DNA of 64,000 nucleotides from positions 1 through 64,000 of the forward strand of contig JAJEAG010000086.1 of the NCBI GenBank assembly GCA_022824265.1. The letters run 5' to 3'. Both the position numbers and the translations under genes were made by a program. Of the stretch, positions 1 to 8,814 are shown piece after piece (the first letter of the stretch is position 1; each line of letters begins with the position of its first letter). This stretch comes from Candidatus Poribacteria bacterium. GTDB taxonomy: Bacteria; Poribacteria; WGA-4E; WGA-3G. Below the pieces are notes generated by a model. That model saw only the letters and a list, made by a program, of their open reading frames with translations, did not search any database and had not been told where the DNA came from.

Positions 1-119
1 TGCGGGTCATATTGCACGCTACAGACAAAGTTGTTGTTCGCAACGATGACTGATACTTGACTGCCTTATGCAGTTTCAAAATATGAAAAATACAAGGGTC
101 CGTCATCTTTCAGACTTGA
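1..119. other. Non-coding left edge
   Basis: No gene is recognisable here. A short open stretch in frame 3 ends with a stop near position 53 and could be the tail of a gene beginning outside the window, but its sixteen residues match nothing I recognise. Confidence 0.3.
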
Positions 120-345
120 AACAAGATTTTTCACTTTTCGGTGGTATGTGCCACAATCACTCTGCACCCGTTGTAAAGGGGTGGTTGAGACATCCGCAAG
201 GGTGCGGAAGTTACAACTCTCAACCAAGTGACTGGTAATAGTCTATCACAAACAAACGAAAAAGTCAACGACTTTTTCAACAATGGAGACGTTAGCCGTG
301 TCTACATCCCCGCCCTAAAGGAACGGGGTCTTGACACGGAACGTT
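120..345 (+). mobile_element. IS200/IS605-type right end, omegaRNA-like structured segment
   Basis: Three nested or adjacent stems are visible. GGTTGAGA (183-190) pairs with TCTCAACC (218-225) and encloses the stem TCCGCA/TGCGGA (193-208). A nine-base stem GAAAAAGTC/GACTTTTTC lies at 258-278. CCGTGTC (296-302) pairs with GACACGG (333-339) around CCCC/GGGG (308-328). The core CCCCGCCCTAAAGGAACGGGG resembles the terminal hairpin of IS200/IS605 (TnpB) elements, whose right end overlaps the omegaRNA guide scaffold. No tnpB reading frame is visible upstream, so this looks like a solitary right end or fossil. The assignment rests on the hairpin pattern and on memory of the family. Confidence 0.45.
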
Positions 346-501
346 TGATAAACCATTAATTCATTATACCATAGTCTGTATATAGGTAAATGCAGAAAAT
401 AGGTGAGCGGGTTAAATACGGGAGAGGAAACTCTGCCTCTACGAGTTACGTACTAATGTTTGTGTTTTTGTTGTAAATACATCAATTTCTGCTCCATCTA
501 A

Positions 502-543
502 AAACGTACACAAAATGGGTGTTTTTCGTTTCTGTGTACGTTT
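502..543. repeat. Perfect 11-bp inverted repeat
   Basis: AAACGTACACA (502-512) is complementary to TGTGTACGTTT (533-543) across a 20-base loop. It lies between the IS605-like segment and the epimerase promoter. It could be a transcription stop or a mini-element end; no T tract follows, so a terminator is not supported. Confidence 0.5.
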
Positions 544-563
544 ATGTTTGGAATAGTTTTCAG

Positions 564-599
564 TTTTGTCTGAACCAGGATTTTCAGGATTTGCAGGAT
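564..599. repeat. Dispersed CAGGAT-type repeat, copy 1
   Basis: The stretch has a TTTTGTCTGAACCAGGAT core followed by two more short AGGAT-ending units. The reverse complement of the same element occurs at 47872-47917, with one extra unit. The roughly ten-base periodicity suggests unit-number variation between copies. Confidence 0.6.
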
Positions 600-603
600 A
601 AAA

Positions 604-630
604 GTTCGCGATTCGTAGATCGTTCCTACA
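604..630. repeat. Short GTAG...CTAC dispersed-repeat fragment
   Basis: GTTCGCGATTCGTAGATCG is followed by TTCCTAC, giving a small GTAG/CTAC stem. It directly follows the CAGGAT repeat and resembles in style the GTAGG-containing repeats at 45.4 and 54.7 kb. Membership of the same family is only a guess. Confidence 0.3.
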
Positions 631-772
631 GAAACAGAGAAAGATGGATGTAGAGAACGCATAATTCGTGATTTTGAAATAAAGTAATCTTATAGGAAGG
701 TAAGAAACCTCTACTACAATATTACTACGGTGTCATTGAATGTCTCTGATTAATCACACCACACTCCGAAAT

Positions 773-801
773 TTGACAATTCACGCATTTTATGTTATAA
801 T
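773..801 (+). promoter_or_regulatory. Sigma-70 promoter of rpe
   Basis: Consensus -35 TTGACA (773-778) and -10 TATAAT (796-801) are separated by exactly 17 bases. The start codon of the epimerase gene lies 39 bases downstream, so the leader is short. This is probably the promoter for the three-gene catabolic cluster that follows. Confidence 0.75.
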
Positions 802-839
802 TATAAATTGAAAAGTCCGCATTTATATGGAGAATTACC

Positions 840-1571
840 TTGCCGACTCCTGAGAGTCAATGTCTTAGCCCCACGGAAAAACAGATCAGCATAGCACCAT
901 CAGTTATGTGTGCAGATCTCTGTAATTTAGAAACAGATATTCGGGAGCTGGAAAAATCTGGGATTAATCTACTTCATTTTGACTTGATGGACGCACACTT
1001 CGTACCAAACATGCCAATTGGATTAGCACTCATTGAACAACTACGTGAAAAAACAGAATGCGCCTTCGACATTCACCTGATGGTGGAGAATAACGATTTT
1101 TTTGTGACAGCAGTTGCAAACATTGGCGTTCAGCAAATCGCAGTTCACGTTGAATCTGCTCCGCATCTGGATAGAACACTGTCGTTAATTCAAGGACATG
1201 GTATAAAAGCGGGTGTTGCTTTGAATCCAGCAACCCCACTTTCCGCGATAGAGTATGTTCTTGATAGGCTTGATTTCGTGTTAATTATGACAGTGAATCC
1301 GGGGTTTGCTGGACAGAAATTAGTGCCTGCGACCCTACGCAAAATATCAGATTGTCGAACCTTTTTGAATGACCATGATGTGAATCTTCCGATTGAAGTT
1401 GATGGTAATGTTAGTTTTGAAAACATACCGAAGATGGTGGCATCTGGTGCGGATATTTTAGTCGGTGGAACCAGTAGCGTTTTTAACAAAACGGGTTCCC
1501 GTGTTGAAAATATCAAATATATTCATCAAGCTATTTCACTTGGACTTGAAGAAAGAGGGTGTGATGGATAG
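840..1571 (+). CDS. rpe: Ribulose-phosphate 3-epimerase family protein
   Basis: A 243-residue TIM-barrel epimerase that interconverts ribulose-5-phosphate and xylulose-5-phosphate or a related ketose phosphate. Family signatures are present in order: SIAPSVMCADLCNL near the N terminus, HFDLMDAHFVPN (metal-binding His and catalytic Asp), HLMVEN, MTVNPGFAGQ, and EVDGNVS with the second catalytic Asp. The start is TTG at 840, six bases after GGAGA (829-833). The stop overlaps the next gene by eight bases, which suggests coupled translation. The two dehydrogenases that follow make a polyol or sugar-phosphate catabolic role possible, so an allulose-6-phosphate-type substrate cannot be excluded. 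Confidence 0.85.
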   Translation: MPTPESQCLSPTEKQISIAPSVMCADLCNLETDIRELEKSGINLLHFDLMDAHFVPNMPIGLALIEQLREKTECAFDIHLMVENNDFFVTAVANIGVQQIAVHVESAPHLDRTLSLIQGHGIKAGVALNPATPLSAIEYVLDRLDFVLIMTVNPGFAGQKLVPATLRKISDCRTFLNDHDVNLPIEVDGNVSFENIPKMVASGADILVGGTSSVFNKTGSRVENIKYIHQAISLGLEERGCDG

Positions 1572-2628
1572 CGGTTTGATGGAGGCACTTGTACTGCACG
1601 GTGTCGGAGATTTAAGGTTAGCACATATACCAATCCCCAACATCTCTGAAGGACAAGTCCGAGTTCGAATCGGTTTCTGTGGTGTTTGTGGTTCTGACAT
1701 CCCAAGGATATTTTCAAAAGGCACTTACAGTTTTCCAACAGTCTGCGGACACGAATTTGCTGGAACTGTGGATCTATGTGGATCAGATGTTGATGAATTT
1801 AAACCGGGAGATAATGTTGTTGTTTTTCCGTTGATATGGTGTGGAAAGTGTGCGGCGTGTGAGAATGGAAAATACGTCCAATGCAACGACTATGACTATC
1901 TCGGTTCACGAAGTGATGGTGCATTTGCAGAATATGTTGTTGCACCGAAAGAGAATATCATACGTGTGCCAGATGGTGTAACACTGGAAGAAGCGGCACA
2001 GACAGAACCCGCTGCTGTCGCACTCCATGCAATACGACGGGTAAAAGAGTCTGTTGTCGGTAAAACGGTTGCTATCTTTGGAGCAGGTCCAATTGGGTTA
2101 ATGGTGGCAATGTGGACAAGAATAATTGGCGCAGCACAAGTGTTGCTGTTTGACATTGTTCCTGAAAAACTAAAATTAGCACAACGTTTAGGATTTGAAA
2201 ACGTCTATAACAGTGCAATAGAAGATCCTGTTGATGTAACAAATAGATGGACTGGTGGAAATGGTGCCCACGTCTGTATTGAAGCAGCGGGAGTTCCAGA
2301 AACCTATCTTGATGCGTTGGGAAGTATCCGACGTGATGGCAGTGTGGTTTTGCTTGGTAATCCTGCTGCTGATGTAACACTTCCTGCACCGCTTATTTCG
2401 CAATTGATGCGGCGTGAAGTGAGTCTGTTGGGAACTTGGAATTCTGATTACAGTGTATCTGGTAACGACGACGATTGGCGTACAGTGCTACAAACAATGG
2501 CTTCTGGCAAATTGGATCTCATTCCACTGATTACACACAAGGTTCCATTGATAGATAGCACTGATGTTCTAAACATGATGAAGGACAAAAGCGATTTTTA
2601 TGCGAAAGTGCTCATACATCCATCGTAA
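1564..2628 (+). CDS. Zinc-dependent medium-chain dehydrogenase (GatD/sorbitol dehydrogenase-like)
   Basis: A 354-residue MDR-superfamily alcohol dehydrogenase, predicted to oxidise a sugar alcohol or polyol phosphate with NAD(P). Catalytic zinc ligands are Cys42 (CGSD) and His63-Glu64 (GHE). The structural zinc lobe is complete with Cys93, Cys96, Cys99 and Cys107. The Rossmann motif GAGPIG lies near residue 180. ATG at 1564 is chosen because AGAGG sits just upstream and the start overlaps the epimerase stop; the frame stays open further upstream but without homology. It most resembles galactitol-1-phosphate 5-dehydrogenases. Its coupling with the epimerase suggests consecutive steps on one substrate; the substrate is not determined. 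Confidence 0.8.
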   Translation: MDSGLMEALVLHGVGDLRLAHIPIPNISEGQVRVRIGFCGVCGSDIPRIFSKGTYSFPTVCGHEFAGTVDLCGSDVDEFKPGDNVVVFPLIWCGKCAACENGKYVQCNDYDYLGSRSDGAFAEYVVAPKENIIRVPDGVTLEEAAQTEPAAVALHAIRRVKESVVGKTVAIFGAGPIGLMVAMWTRIIGAAQVLLFDIVPEKLKLAQRLGFENVYNSAIEDPVDVTNRWTGGNGAHVCIEAAGVPETYLDALGSIRRDGSVVLLGNPAADVTLPAPLISQLMRREVSLLGTWNSDYSVSGNDDDWRTVLQTMASGKLDLIPLITHKVPLIDSTDVLNMMKDKSDFYAKVLIHPS

Positions 2629-2669
2629 ATAACTAACAGGGTTTACACCCATAGATAACAAAGGGAAAT

Positions 2670-3722
2670 ATGATAGCGGCTATACTTGAAAGCCTTGAAA
2701 ATTTCAATGTGCAAGATGTTCCTGAACCTGAAATTGACAACAACTCGGCATTGATGCGAGTTGAGTCGGTCAGTATATGTGGTTCCGATGTGCGAATATT
2801 TCATCATGGTAATCCCCGTGTTGAACCACCGACAATTATTGGTCATGAGAATTCGGGTGTGATAGTCAAGGTCGGAAAAAATGTAAAACGTGTTAAGGAA
2901 GGTGACCGTGTCTCAATCGGTGCTGATGTTCCGTGTGGACAATGTCATTGGTGTCGGAACGGTTACGGTAACAACTGTCATATCAATTACGCTATTGGTT
3001 ATCAAATTCCGGGTGCATTTGCACAATACATGAAACTTCCCCGCTTGGTTTTGGAAGAAGGACCTGTTACCCCATTTGGTGAAAGTCTTAGTTTTGATGA
3101 AGCTGCCCTTGCTGAACCGCTTGCATGTGCTATCAATGGTCTTGAATTAGTAAATATGTCCCTTGGTAAAAGTGTTGTGATTATCGGATTAGGACCGATC
3201 GGTTGCATGATGATTGACCTTGCCCGTGTCATGGGTGCGACTAAAGTCATTGGTGTTCAACGTAGTAAACTACGTATGGAGATTGCCAAGTTCTACGAAG
3301 CAGATGTTTATATTGCCTCTGAAGAGGAAGATGTTGTGGAACGTTGTCTTGAAGAAACCGACGGTGAGGGTCCGGATATCGTTGTTACGACTTGTGGCTC
3401 TGTTGAAGCGCATGAACAGGGAGTTGAAATGGTCGCACACCGAGGTTATGTCAATCTGTTCGGTGGATTGCCAAAGACCATGCGTCCGATGAGCGTTCTC
3501 TCTAACACTATTCATTATAAAGAGTGTTTCGTTACTGGTTCTCACGGTTGCGTTCCCCGTCATCACGAATTAGCTGTCAAACTTCTTGAAAAAGGATTAG
3601 TTCGTGTTCAACCTCTGATTACACATCATTTTCCACTTGTAGAAATTGACCAAGCCTTTGAGGCTATGGAATCCCGAAAGGGTATGAAAATAATGATGCA
3701 TCCTCACGCTGCCTCTACGTAA
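2670..3722 (+). CDS. Zinc-dependent alcohol dehydrogenase (sorbitol/threonine dehydrogenase-like)
   Basis: A second MDR dehydrogenase of 350 residues, paralogous to its upstream neighbour. Cys37 (CGSD) and His59-Glu60 bind the catalytic zinc, and Cys89, Cys92, Cys95 and Cys103 form the structural zinc site. GLGPIG marks the nucleotide-binding fold. The start ATG follows AAGGGA (2661-2666). It lies 41 bases after the previous gene, so the three genes from 840 probably form one operon. Two dissimilar dehydrogenases beside one epimerase would suit conversion of a polyol into a pentose-phosphate intermediate, but the substrates are inference. Confidence 0.8.
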   Translation: MIAAILESLENFNVQDVPEPEIDNNSALMRVESVSICGSDVRIFHHGNPRVEPPTIIGHENSGVIVKVGKNVKRVKEGDRVSIGADVPCGQCHWCRNGYGNNCHINYAIGYQIPGAFAQYMKLPRLVLEEGPVTPFGESLSFDEAALAEPLACAINGLELVNMSLGKSVVIIGLGPIGCMMIDLARVMGATKVIGVQRSKLRMEIAKFYEADVYIASEEEDVVERCLEETDGEGPDIVVTTCGSVEAHEQGVEMVAHRGYVNLFGGLPKTMRPMSVLSNTIHYKECFVTGSHGCVPRHHELAVKLLEKGLVRVQPLITHHFPLVEIDQAFEAMESRKGMKIMMHPHAAST

Positions 3723-3902
3723 GATGTGCAGTTTTGGATTTTATATATTCAATACGTAACATACTATAAATTATATCAGTTGCTGCGGTTTTCAAACGCA
3801 CCAGTGAGTGTTGATAATACTGCTTAATAAATACTTTACTGTTAATTCAATAACCTTTATTTAGACAATGTTTAAGTTTACAAGGTTAAAGTAGAATACA
3901 TA

Positions 3903-4418
3903 ATGAGTGATTTTACTAAATATATTCGACATATACCGAATTTCCCGAAACCAGGTGTTTCATTTAGAGATATTACTCCACTTTTAGGAAATGGTTTGGC
4001 TTTTAATGCTGCGATTGAAGTATTCGTAAACCGTTTTAGATCTGAATTGATTGACGTTATTGTAGGGATTGATGCTCGTGGTTTTATTTTAGGTGCAGCC
4101 CTTGCACAACGGTTAGGTTTAGGTTTTGTTCCCATTCGTAAAAGTGGCAAACTGCCTTTTGATTGTTATGAAGTGACATACAACCTTGAATACGGCACCG
4201 ATACACTTGCTATCCATCAGGATGCGTTTTCGATAGGAAGCCGTGTCCTTATTTGCGACGATGTTTTAGCGACAGGTGGAACACTTTCTGCCTCAATAGA
4301 ACTTGTCAAAAAATTGGGTGGGGATATAGTAGGTGTTGCACTTTTGTTGGAACTCACGGAATTTGAAGGGCGGAAAAAAGTAGTAGATCAACCAATCTTT
4401 TCTCTCGTTGAATTTTAG
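3903..4418 (+). CDS. apt: Adenine phosphoribosyltransferase
   Basis: This 171-residue protein salvages adenine to AMP using PRPP, and its length is typical. It begins with the family pattern IRHIPNFPKPGVSFRDITPLL, carries GIDARGF and PIRKSGKLP substrate loops, and has the PRPP-binding loop VLICDDVLATGGT at residues 115-127. It stands apart from the upstream operon by 180 bases. A methylthioribose kinase gene at 14.9 kb points to the same adenine and methylthio salvage economy, although the genes are not linked. Confidence 0.95.
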   Translation: MSDFTKYIRHIPNFPKPGVSFRDITPLLGNGLAFNAAIEVFVNRFRSELIDVIVGIDARGFILGAALAQRLGLGFVPIRKSGKLPFDCYEVTYNLEYGTDTLAIHQDAFSIGSRVLICDDVLATGGTLSASIELVKKLGGDIVGVALLLELTEFEGRKKVVDQPIFSLVEF

Positions 4419-4499
4419 CAAATATGGAATATAGTTTCCAATTATGCAAAGCGACAATTGGGTGATAGATTAGGTTTTGAAGGTGTTTTGTCGGTAGAC

Positions 4500-4572
4500 G
4501 CGCCTGTAGCTCAGGGGATAGAGCAGGGGCTTCCTAAGCCTCGTGTCGGGGGTTCGATTCCTCCCAGGCGCA
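4500..4572 (+). tRNA. tRNA-Arg (anticodon CCT)
   Basis: A full cloverleaf can be folded. The acceptor is GCGCCTG/CAGGCGC, the D arm GCTC/GAGC, the anticodon stem GGGGC/GCCTC with loop TTCCTAA, and the T arm GGGGG-TTCGATT-CCTCC. The anticodon CCT reads AGG. The discriminator is A4572, followed by CCT, so the full CCA end is not encoded. Confidence 0.93.
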
Positions 4573-4821
4573 CCTTAATAATTTTTAATATAATTTCGCA
4601 CGTGGTTATCTTAGTAAGCATGTATTTGCTAATCTATTAATCACCTAAATCTGCGCGATTGATAGATGAATTACGGATGAAGATATACCACATTATAAAA
4701 ATAAACTCATTGCTTGTCCTATTAGTTAGATAGTTTAAGCATAACTGGCATACATTAGGATTTTAATTAATCTGCAATATCCTTACATCCGTAAATATAG
4801 TTTTAGAAATAGGAGCATTTG

Positions 4822-6768
4822 ATGTACAGATTTAATATCTGGAAAATAGTTTTAATTCTTGGTGTTTTACTGTTATCAGTTTTATACCTTATTCCAACAC
4901 CAGATAGTCTCTATCTTCCGTTATATGGTAATCTTCCTTTGTGGATGCAGGAATCACTTCCTCGCTTTGAAGTAACCGAAGATAATGCATTTAAGGTAAA
5001 TTTAGCGGAAGTAGATTATCCTGAAGGCAAAAACTTCCAAGAAGCGATTACTGAACTACAAGATGTTTTCAAAGTCCATTTAGAGAAACTGGAATTATTT
5101 GAGACGGTTGACTACGAGTTTGATACGACAGAAGACAAAGAGTTCTTCGTCAGACTAACATCTGATAAGGCAGCGGTAAATCCCACTTCAACTTTGGAGA
5201 ATTTACATTTATATGGCAGTATTCCAACGGCATTAAGACCAATTCTACCTGCTAATCGATTGAAGTTAGGTTTAGACTTGAAGGGTGGTGTTCACCTTGT
5301 GCTTGAAGTTGATCTTGAGAGATCGAAAAGCGAGTTACTGAAGGCAAGGTCATATTCAATACCAGAGATGCTTAGGACAGAGCAAGTATTGTGTCGGCAA
5401 GTTGAACAAGTGAGCGGGGAAGATGCCTTGAATGTGCTTATTGAAATCCCTTCGCGCTTACGATCCGATCAAGATCAAAAAAAGGAGTATACTGATAAAG
5501 CTGAAAAACTTCTCAACGAAATAGAATTCTTTGAAGATGTAGAGATTGTCACTGAAAAAGACACGCAATCAACCTATAGGCTTCATTTAAGTGGTCGAGG
5601 TATGCAAGAATACAGTGATCAGGCAATTGAGCAGGTCTTGATTGTCTTACGAAACCGCGTTGATGCTTTCGGGGTTGCCGAACCATCTATCCGACAGGAA
5701 GCAAATCGTCCACGTATCATCATTGAATTGCCGGGAGCGAAAGATTCCTCTGGACCACTTCGTATTGTTGAGACAATGGGTAGATTAGAATTCAAGATGG
5801 TCAAGAAGTCTCCTACGGGCGGTAATTTGTGGTCAGGTTCTGCAAATACACCACCCCCAGAGAATCTTCCTGAGGACGCAGAAATTCGGTATCATCATGA
5901 AACAGGCGATTGGTTCGTTCTGGAGAGTCCAGTACTACTTACAGGTCATAACATTGAGGATTCTAAACCTACTTCCGGTAGCACAGGATTTGAAATCGTT
6001 GTCCTTATAGAATTTGATCGTGAAGGCAGCACGAAATTTGCTAAAATCACTGGCGATCATATTGGTGAACATCTGGCAATACTTCTTGATGATAAGATTC
6101 AATCTGCCCCAGTAATAAACACACAGATTAGAGGGAGTGCGATAATTGAAGGGAATTTTAATTTTCCAGAAGCGAAATATCTTTCAAACATCTTGAATGC
6201 AGGTGCTTTTCCGGTAGGTGTTAAAGTTGGTGAAGCACGTGCTGTCGGTCCTACTCTCGGTCAGGAATCTATTGATAACGGTATAAAAGCTGCCCTGATA
6301 GGACTTCTTGGTGTCCTTGTCTTCATGGTAATTTACTATCGTTTATCTGGTTTCGTAGCGATTGTTGCACTCGTTTTTAATATGATCATTATTCTGAGTG
6401 CTTTAGCAGGTTTTGGTGCAGCATTGACACTACCAGGTATTGCTGGACTTGTGCTTACTATAGGTATGTCTGTGGATGCAAATGTACTTATATTTGAGAG
6501 AATTCGCGAGGAATTGCGTACAGGAAAAACTGTATGGTCAGCGATTACAAGTGGTTATCAGCGTGCATTTGTAACTATTTTAGATGCGAACCTTACGACT
6601 TTCTTTACGGCTCTTGTGCTCTATCACTTCGGTACTGGTCCGATAAAAGGGTTTGCGATAACACTTGGTATTGGAATTCTTGCGAGTATGTTCACAGCAA
6701 TTATTGTCACCAGAGAAATGTATGGATTGGCAATCGGAAATCGGGATGTGAAAAAACTAAGCATCTAA
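4822..6768 (+). CDS. secD: Protein translocase subunit SecD
   Basis: An inner-membrane accessory subunit that uses the proton motive force to help complete SecYEG export. The 648 residues comprise one N-terminal membrane segment, a large periplasmic region with LGLDLKGGVHLVLEVD and RNRVDAFGVAEPSI, and five C-terminal membrane segments carrying the family signature around GMSVDANVLIFERIREE. ATG at 4822 is preferred over the TTG one codon earlier, because AGGAG (4811-4815) then lies six bases upstream. secF follows 99 bases later, the usual order. Confidence 0.95.
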   Translation: MYRFNIWKIVLILGVLLLSVLYLIPTPDSLYLPLYGNLPLWMQESLPRFEVTEDNAFKVNLAEVDYPEGKNFQEAITELQDVFKVHLEKLELFETVDYEFDTTEDKEFFVRLTSDKAAVNPTSTLENLHLYGSIPTALRPILPANRLKLGLDLKGGVHLVLEVDLERSKSELLKARSYSIPEMLRTEQVLCRQVEQVSGEDALNVLIEIPSRLRSDQDQKKEYTDKAEKLLNEIEFFEDVEIVTEKDTQSTYRLHLSGRGMQEYSDQAIEQVLIVLRNRVDAFGVAEPSIRQEANRPRIIIELPGAKDSSGPLRIVETMGRLEFKMVKKSPTGGNLWSGSANTPPPENLPEDAEIRYHHETGDWFVLESPVLLTGHNIEDSKPTSGSTGFEIVVLIEFDREGSTKFAKITGDHIGEHLAILLDDKIQSAPVINTQIRGSAIIEGNFNFPEAKYLSNILNAGAFPVGVKVGEARAVGPTLGQESIDNGIKAALIGLLGVLVFMVIYYRLSGFVAIVALVFNMIIILSALAGFGAALTLPGIAGLVLTIGMSVDANVLIFERIREELRTGKTVWSAITSGYQRAFVTILDANLTTFFTALVLYHFGTGPIKGFAITLGIGILASMFTAIIVTREMYGLAIGNRDVKKLSI

Positions 6769-6867
6769 CACAAAGCTGTGTCTAAATTCTTTTATAACCT
6801 ATGGAATTGCCCAAGATGATATGATCAAATAATCTAATGGGTAACGCGAATATGGAGAAGATAGAAA

Positions 6868-8028
6868 TTGCAATTTTTAAGAGATTCAAATTTTGATTTT
6901 ATAAATAGACATCGCACAGGTTTTTTATGTTCAGCAATCATAATCTGTATCGGCATTGTTTTCCTTATTTATCACGGTGGACCAAATTTTGGTATTGATT
7001 TCCGCGGCGGCGTTAAGGTTGAAGCAATATTTAATAGAGCGGTTACAGATACTGAGTTGAAAACTAAGTTGGCTGATTTTGGTTATGAGGATGCAAAAAT
7101 ACAACTTGAACCAAATGAAAACAAGGCTTTCATCTCTATGGGACATCGTCCAGAATTTCAGGAACAATTTATAAATATACCTATCCTGTCAGACCCTGGA
7201 GATGCGACTGCGACAAGTCTACAGGTCAGTAGCACAGTGGATAAAATACATCTGTTGAAGGCAGAAGAGACTGTTGAATTAATTGATGGAGATGAAAAAC
7301 GTCGTAACGAGATTAGTGCAGTTGAGACTATTGCTGAAGGTGCAACCAAGGTGGTGACTTTTACGCAAGAAATCGGTATAGATTTAACAGAAAATGCTAC
7401 GATTCAATTACAAGCAAGTGTTGGGAACATTCTCACAGAAGCTTTACAAGAAGGTGGCGACGGTTGGCAGGCTGACCCCGAAGGTGTAAATGTTGTTGAA
7501 GTTGGTCCAAGTGTAGGACGCACACTCAAATGGGCAGCACTCTGGTCAGTTCTTTCATCAATTGCTATTTTGCTGATTTATATCTCGTGGCGTTTTGAAT
7601 TCCGTTTTGCCATTGGCGCGATTGCTGCACTTGTTCATGATGTGCTTATCACATTAGGAATCTTCGCCATTCTGACAAAGGAAATAAATCTACCGACTGT
7701 TGCAGCATTTCTCACGATTATCGGATATTCGCTGAACGACACAATCGTTGTGTTTGACCGAATTCGAGAAAACGGTTTATCTATGCGTGGCACAGAATAT
7801 ATTGATGTACTAAACCGAAGTATCAATCAATCATTGAGTAGAACCGTTATCACATCCATAACAACTCTGTTTGTTGTTGTAGTCATCTTTGTTCTGTCAA
7901 GTTCAGGTGAGGAAATTAACACATTCGCCTTAGCCCTTATCGTTGGTGTGTTAATAGGAACATATTCCTCAATCTTTATCGCCAGTCCAATTCTGTATAT
8001 CTGGAATCTAAAACAACAGAAAGCGTAA
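6868..8028 (+). CDS. secF: Protein translocase subunit SecF
   Basis: Partner of SecD, 386 residues. It starts with the SecF pattern FINRHRTG, a first membrane helix, then FGIDFRGGVKVEA. The C-terminal half holds the remaining helices and the conserved GYSLNDTIVVFDRIREN block. The start is TTG at 6868, with GGAG about ten bases upstream; the nearest ATG is in another frame. The periplasmic loop looks long, with an acidic stretch between roughly residues 100 and 150, which partly explains a length above the usual 300 or so. Confidence 0.95.
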   Translation: MQFLRDSNFDFINRHRTGFLCSAIIICIGIVFLIYHGGPNFGIDFRGGVKVEAIFNRAVTDTELKTKLADFGYEDAKIQLEPNENKAFISMGHRPEFQEQFINIPILSDPGDATATSLQVSSTVDKIHLLKAEETVELIDGDEKRRNEISAVETIAEGATKVVTFTQEIGIDLTENATIQLQASVGNILTEALQEGGDGWQADPEGVNVVEVGPSVGRTLKWAALWSVLSSIAILLIYISWRFEFRFAIGAIAALVHDVLITLGIFAILTKEINLPTVAAFLTIIGYSLNDTIVVFDRIRENGLSMRGTEYIDVLNRSINQSLSRTVITSITTLFVVVVIFVLSSSGEEINTFALALIVGVLIGTYSSIFIASPILYIWNLKQQKA

Positions 8029-8032
8029 TTTA

Positions 8033-8779
8033 ATGGAAATACTGATATTTAATTCTTACACAACGGGTCAGAAGCATAAATTGGATAACCCTCTCAGTGC
8101 TGAAGATTGCAGTTCACCTGATCGTCTTAAGTCCAGAATAAAAGAATTATGTGGTTTCAATGATGAGGGGTGGCATAACAATAGTAGAGACTATCGCTTA
8201 CCTGCAGGTAAGATGTTTTCCGGTCCATTGTCCGTTCAATTAAAGGAAGGTTTGAAACAGATTCGGAAACACGAAGACTATGGTAAAACAAGCATTGATT
8301 TATATTATCCATGGTATTATTGTCGGGTTGATGGAAAACAGAGTCCTGTTAGCGAGAACGACATCATTGTCCCGTTTGATACTTCCCCGCTTCACGAACT
8401 CGAGGTATTAGAATTTGATGAGAGTGAAGTTCCTGAACGGACGGTGGATTTGCTTGAAAGCTATGACTTGGTTTTTTCGTTGTTGCGACCTGACGATATT
8501 GCATCATTGCAACGTGTTTTTGAAGTTGAACGAAGTGTCCCGATAATCTTCCTGCTTCCAAAGAGTCAGAGAAAAGCAGTCAATGAGGATTTACCGAATG
8601 TTCATGTTGTTGAGACTGGTAGGACTCTGCAGAAAAGGCTACGCACTACCAATTGGGCTCTCAAGGGTGCTGTGATGCGAAGGTTATGTGAAGCGGCGTG
8701 TCGTGATGGTTTACAGGTTTTTGAGGAAGTGAAGAAGGATCCGCAGCAGTTACTTGAGATAATACTTCAAAAGAGTTAA
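8033..8779 (+). CDS. Unknown protein, weakly YaaA/DUF6884-like
   Basis: A 248-residue protein with no signal peptide or membrane segment, starting only four bases after secF, so it is probably co-transcribed. The N-terminal part (a hydrophobic strand, then KLDNPLSAED, later LPAGKMFSGP, and ENDIIVPFD) recalls the layout of DUF6884/YaaA-type proteins, but the family's first-strand Cys motif is not obvious. The C-terminal half has a strand pattern around YDLVFSLLRPDDI. I do not recognise a function. The secDF linkage may be positional only. Confidence 0.5.
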   Translation: MEILIFNSYTTGQKHKLDNPLSAEDCSSPDRLKSRIKELCGFNDEGWHNNSRDYRLPAGKMFSGPLSVQLKEGLKQIRKHEDYGKTSIDLYYPWYYCRVDGKQSPVSENDIIVPFDTSPLHELEVLEFDESEVPERTVDLLESYDLVFSLLRPDDIASLQRVFEVERSVPIIFLLPKSQRKAVNEDLPNVHVVETGRTLQKRLRTTNWALKGAVMRRLCEAACRDGLQVFEEVKKDPQQLLEIILQKS

Positions 8780-8814
8780 ATTGAACCTATATCACCGATT
8801 TCAGAGGCACAGAC

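Noticed and set aside
4458-4640. Reading frame over the tRNA-Arg(CCT) region
   Set aside because: Its codons are the tRNA gene itself; the cloverleaf is complete.
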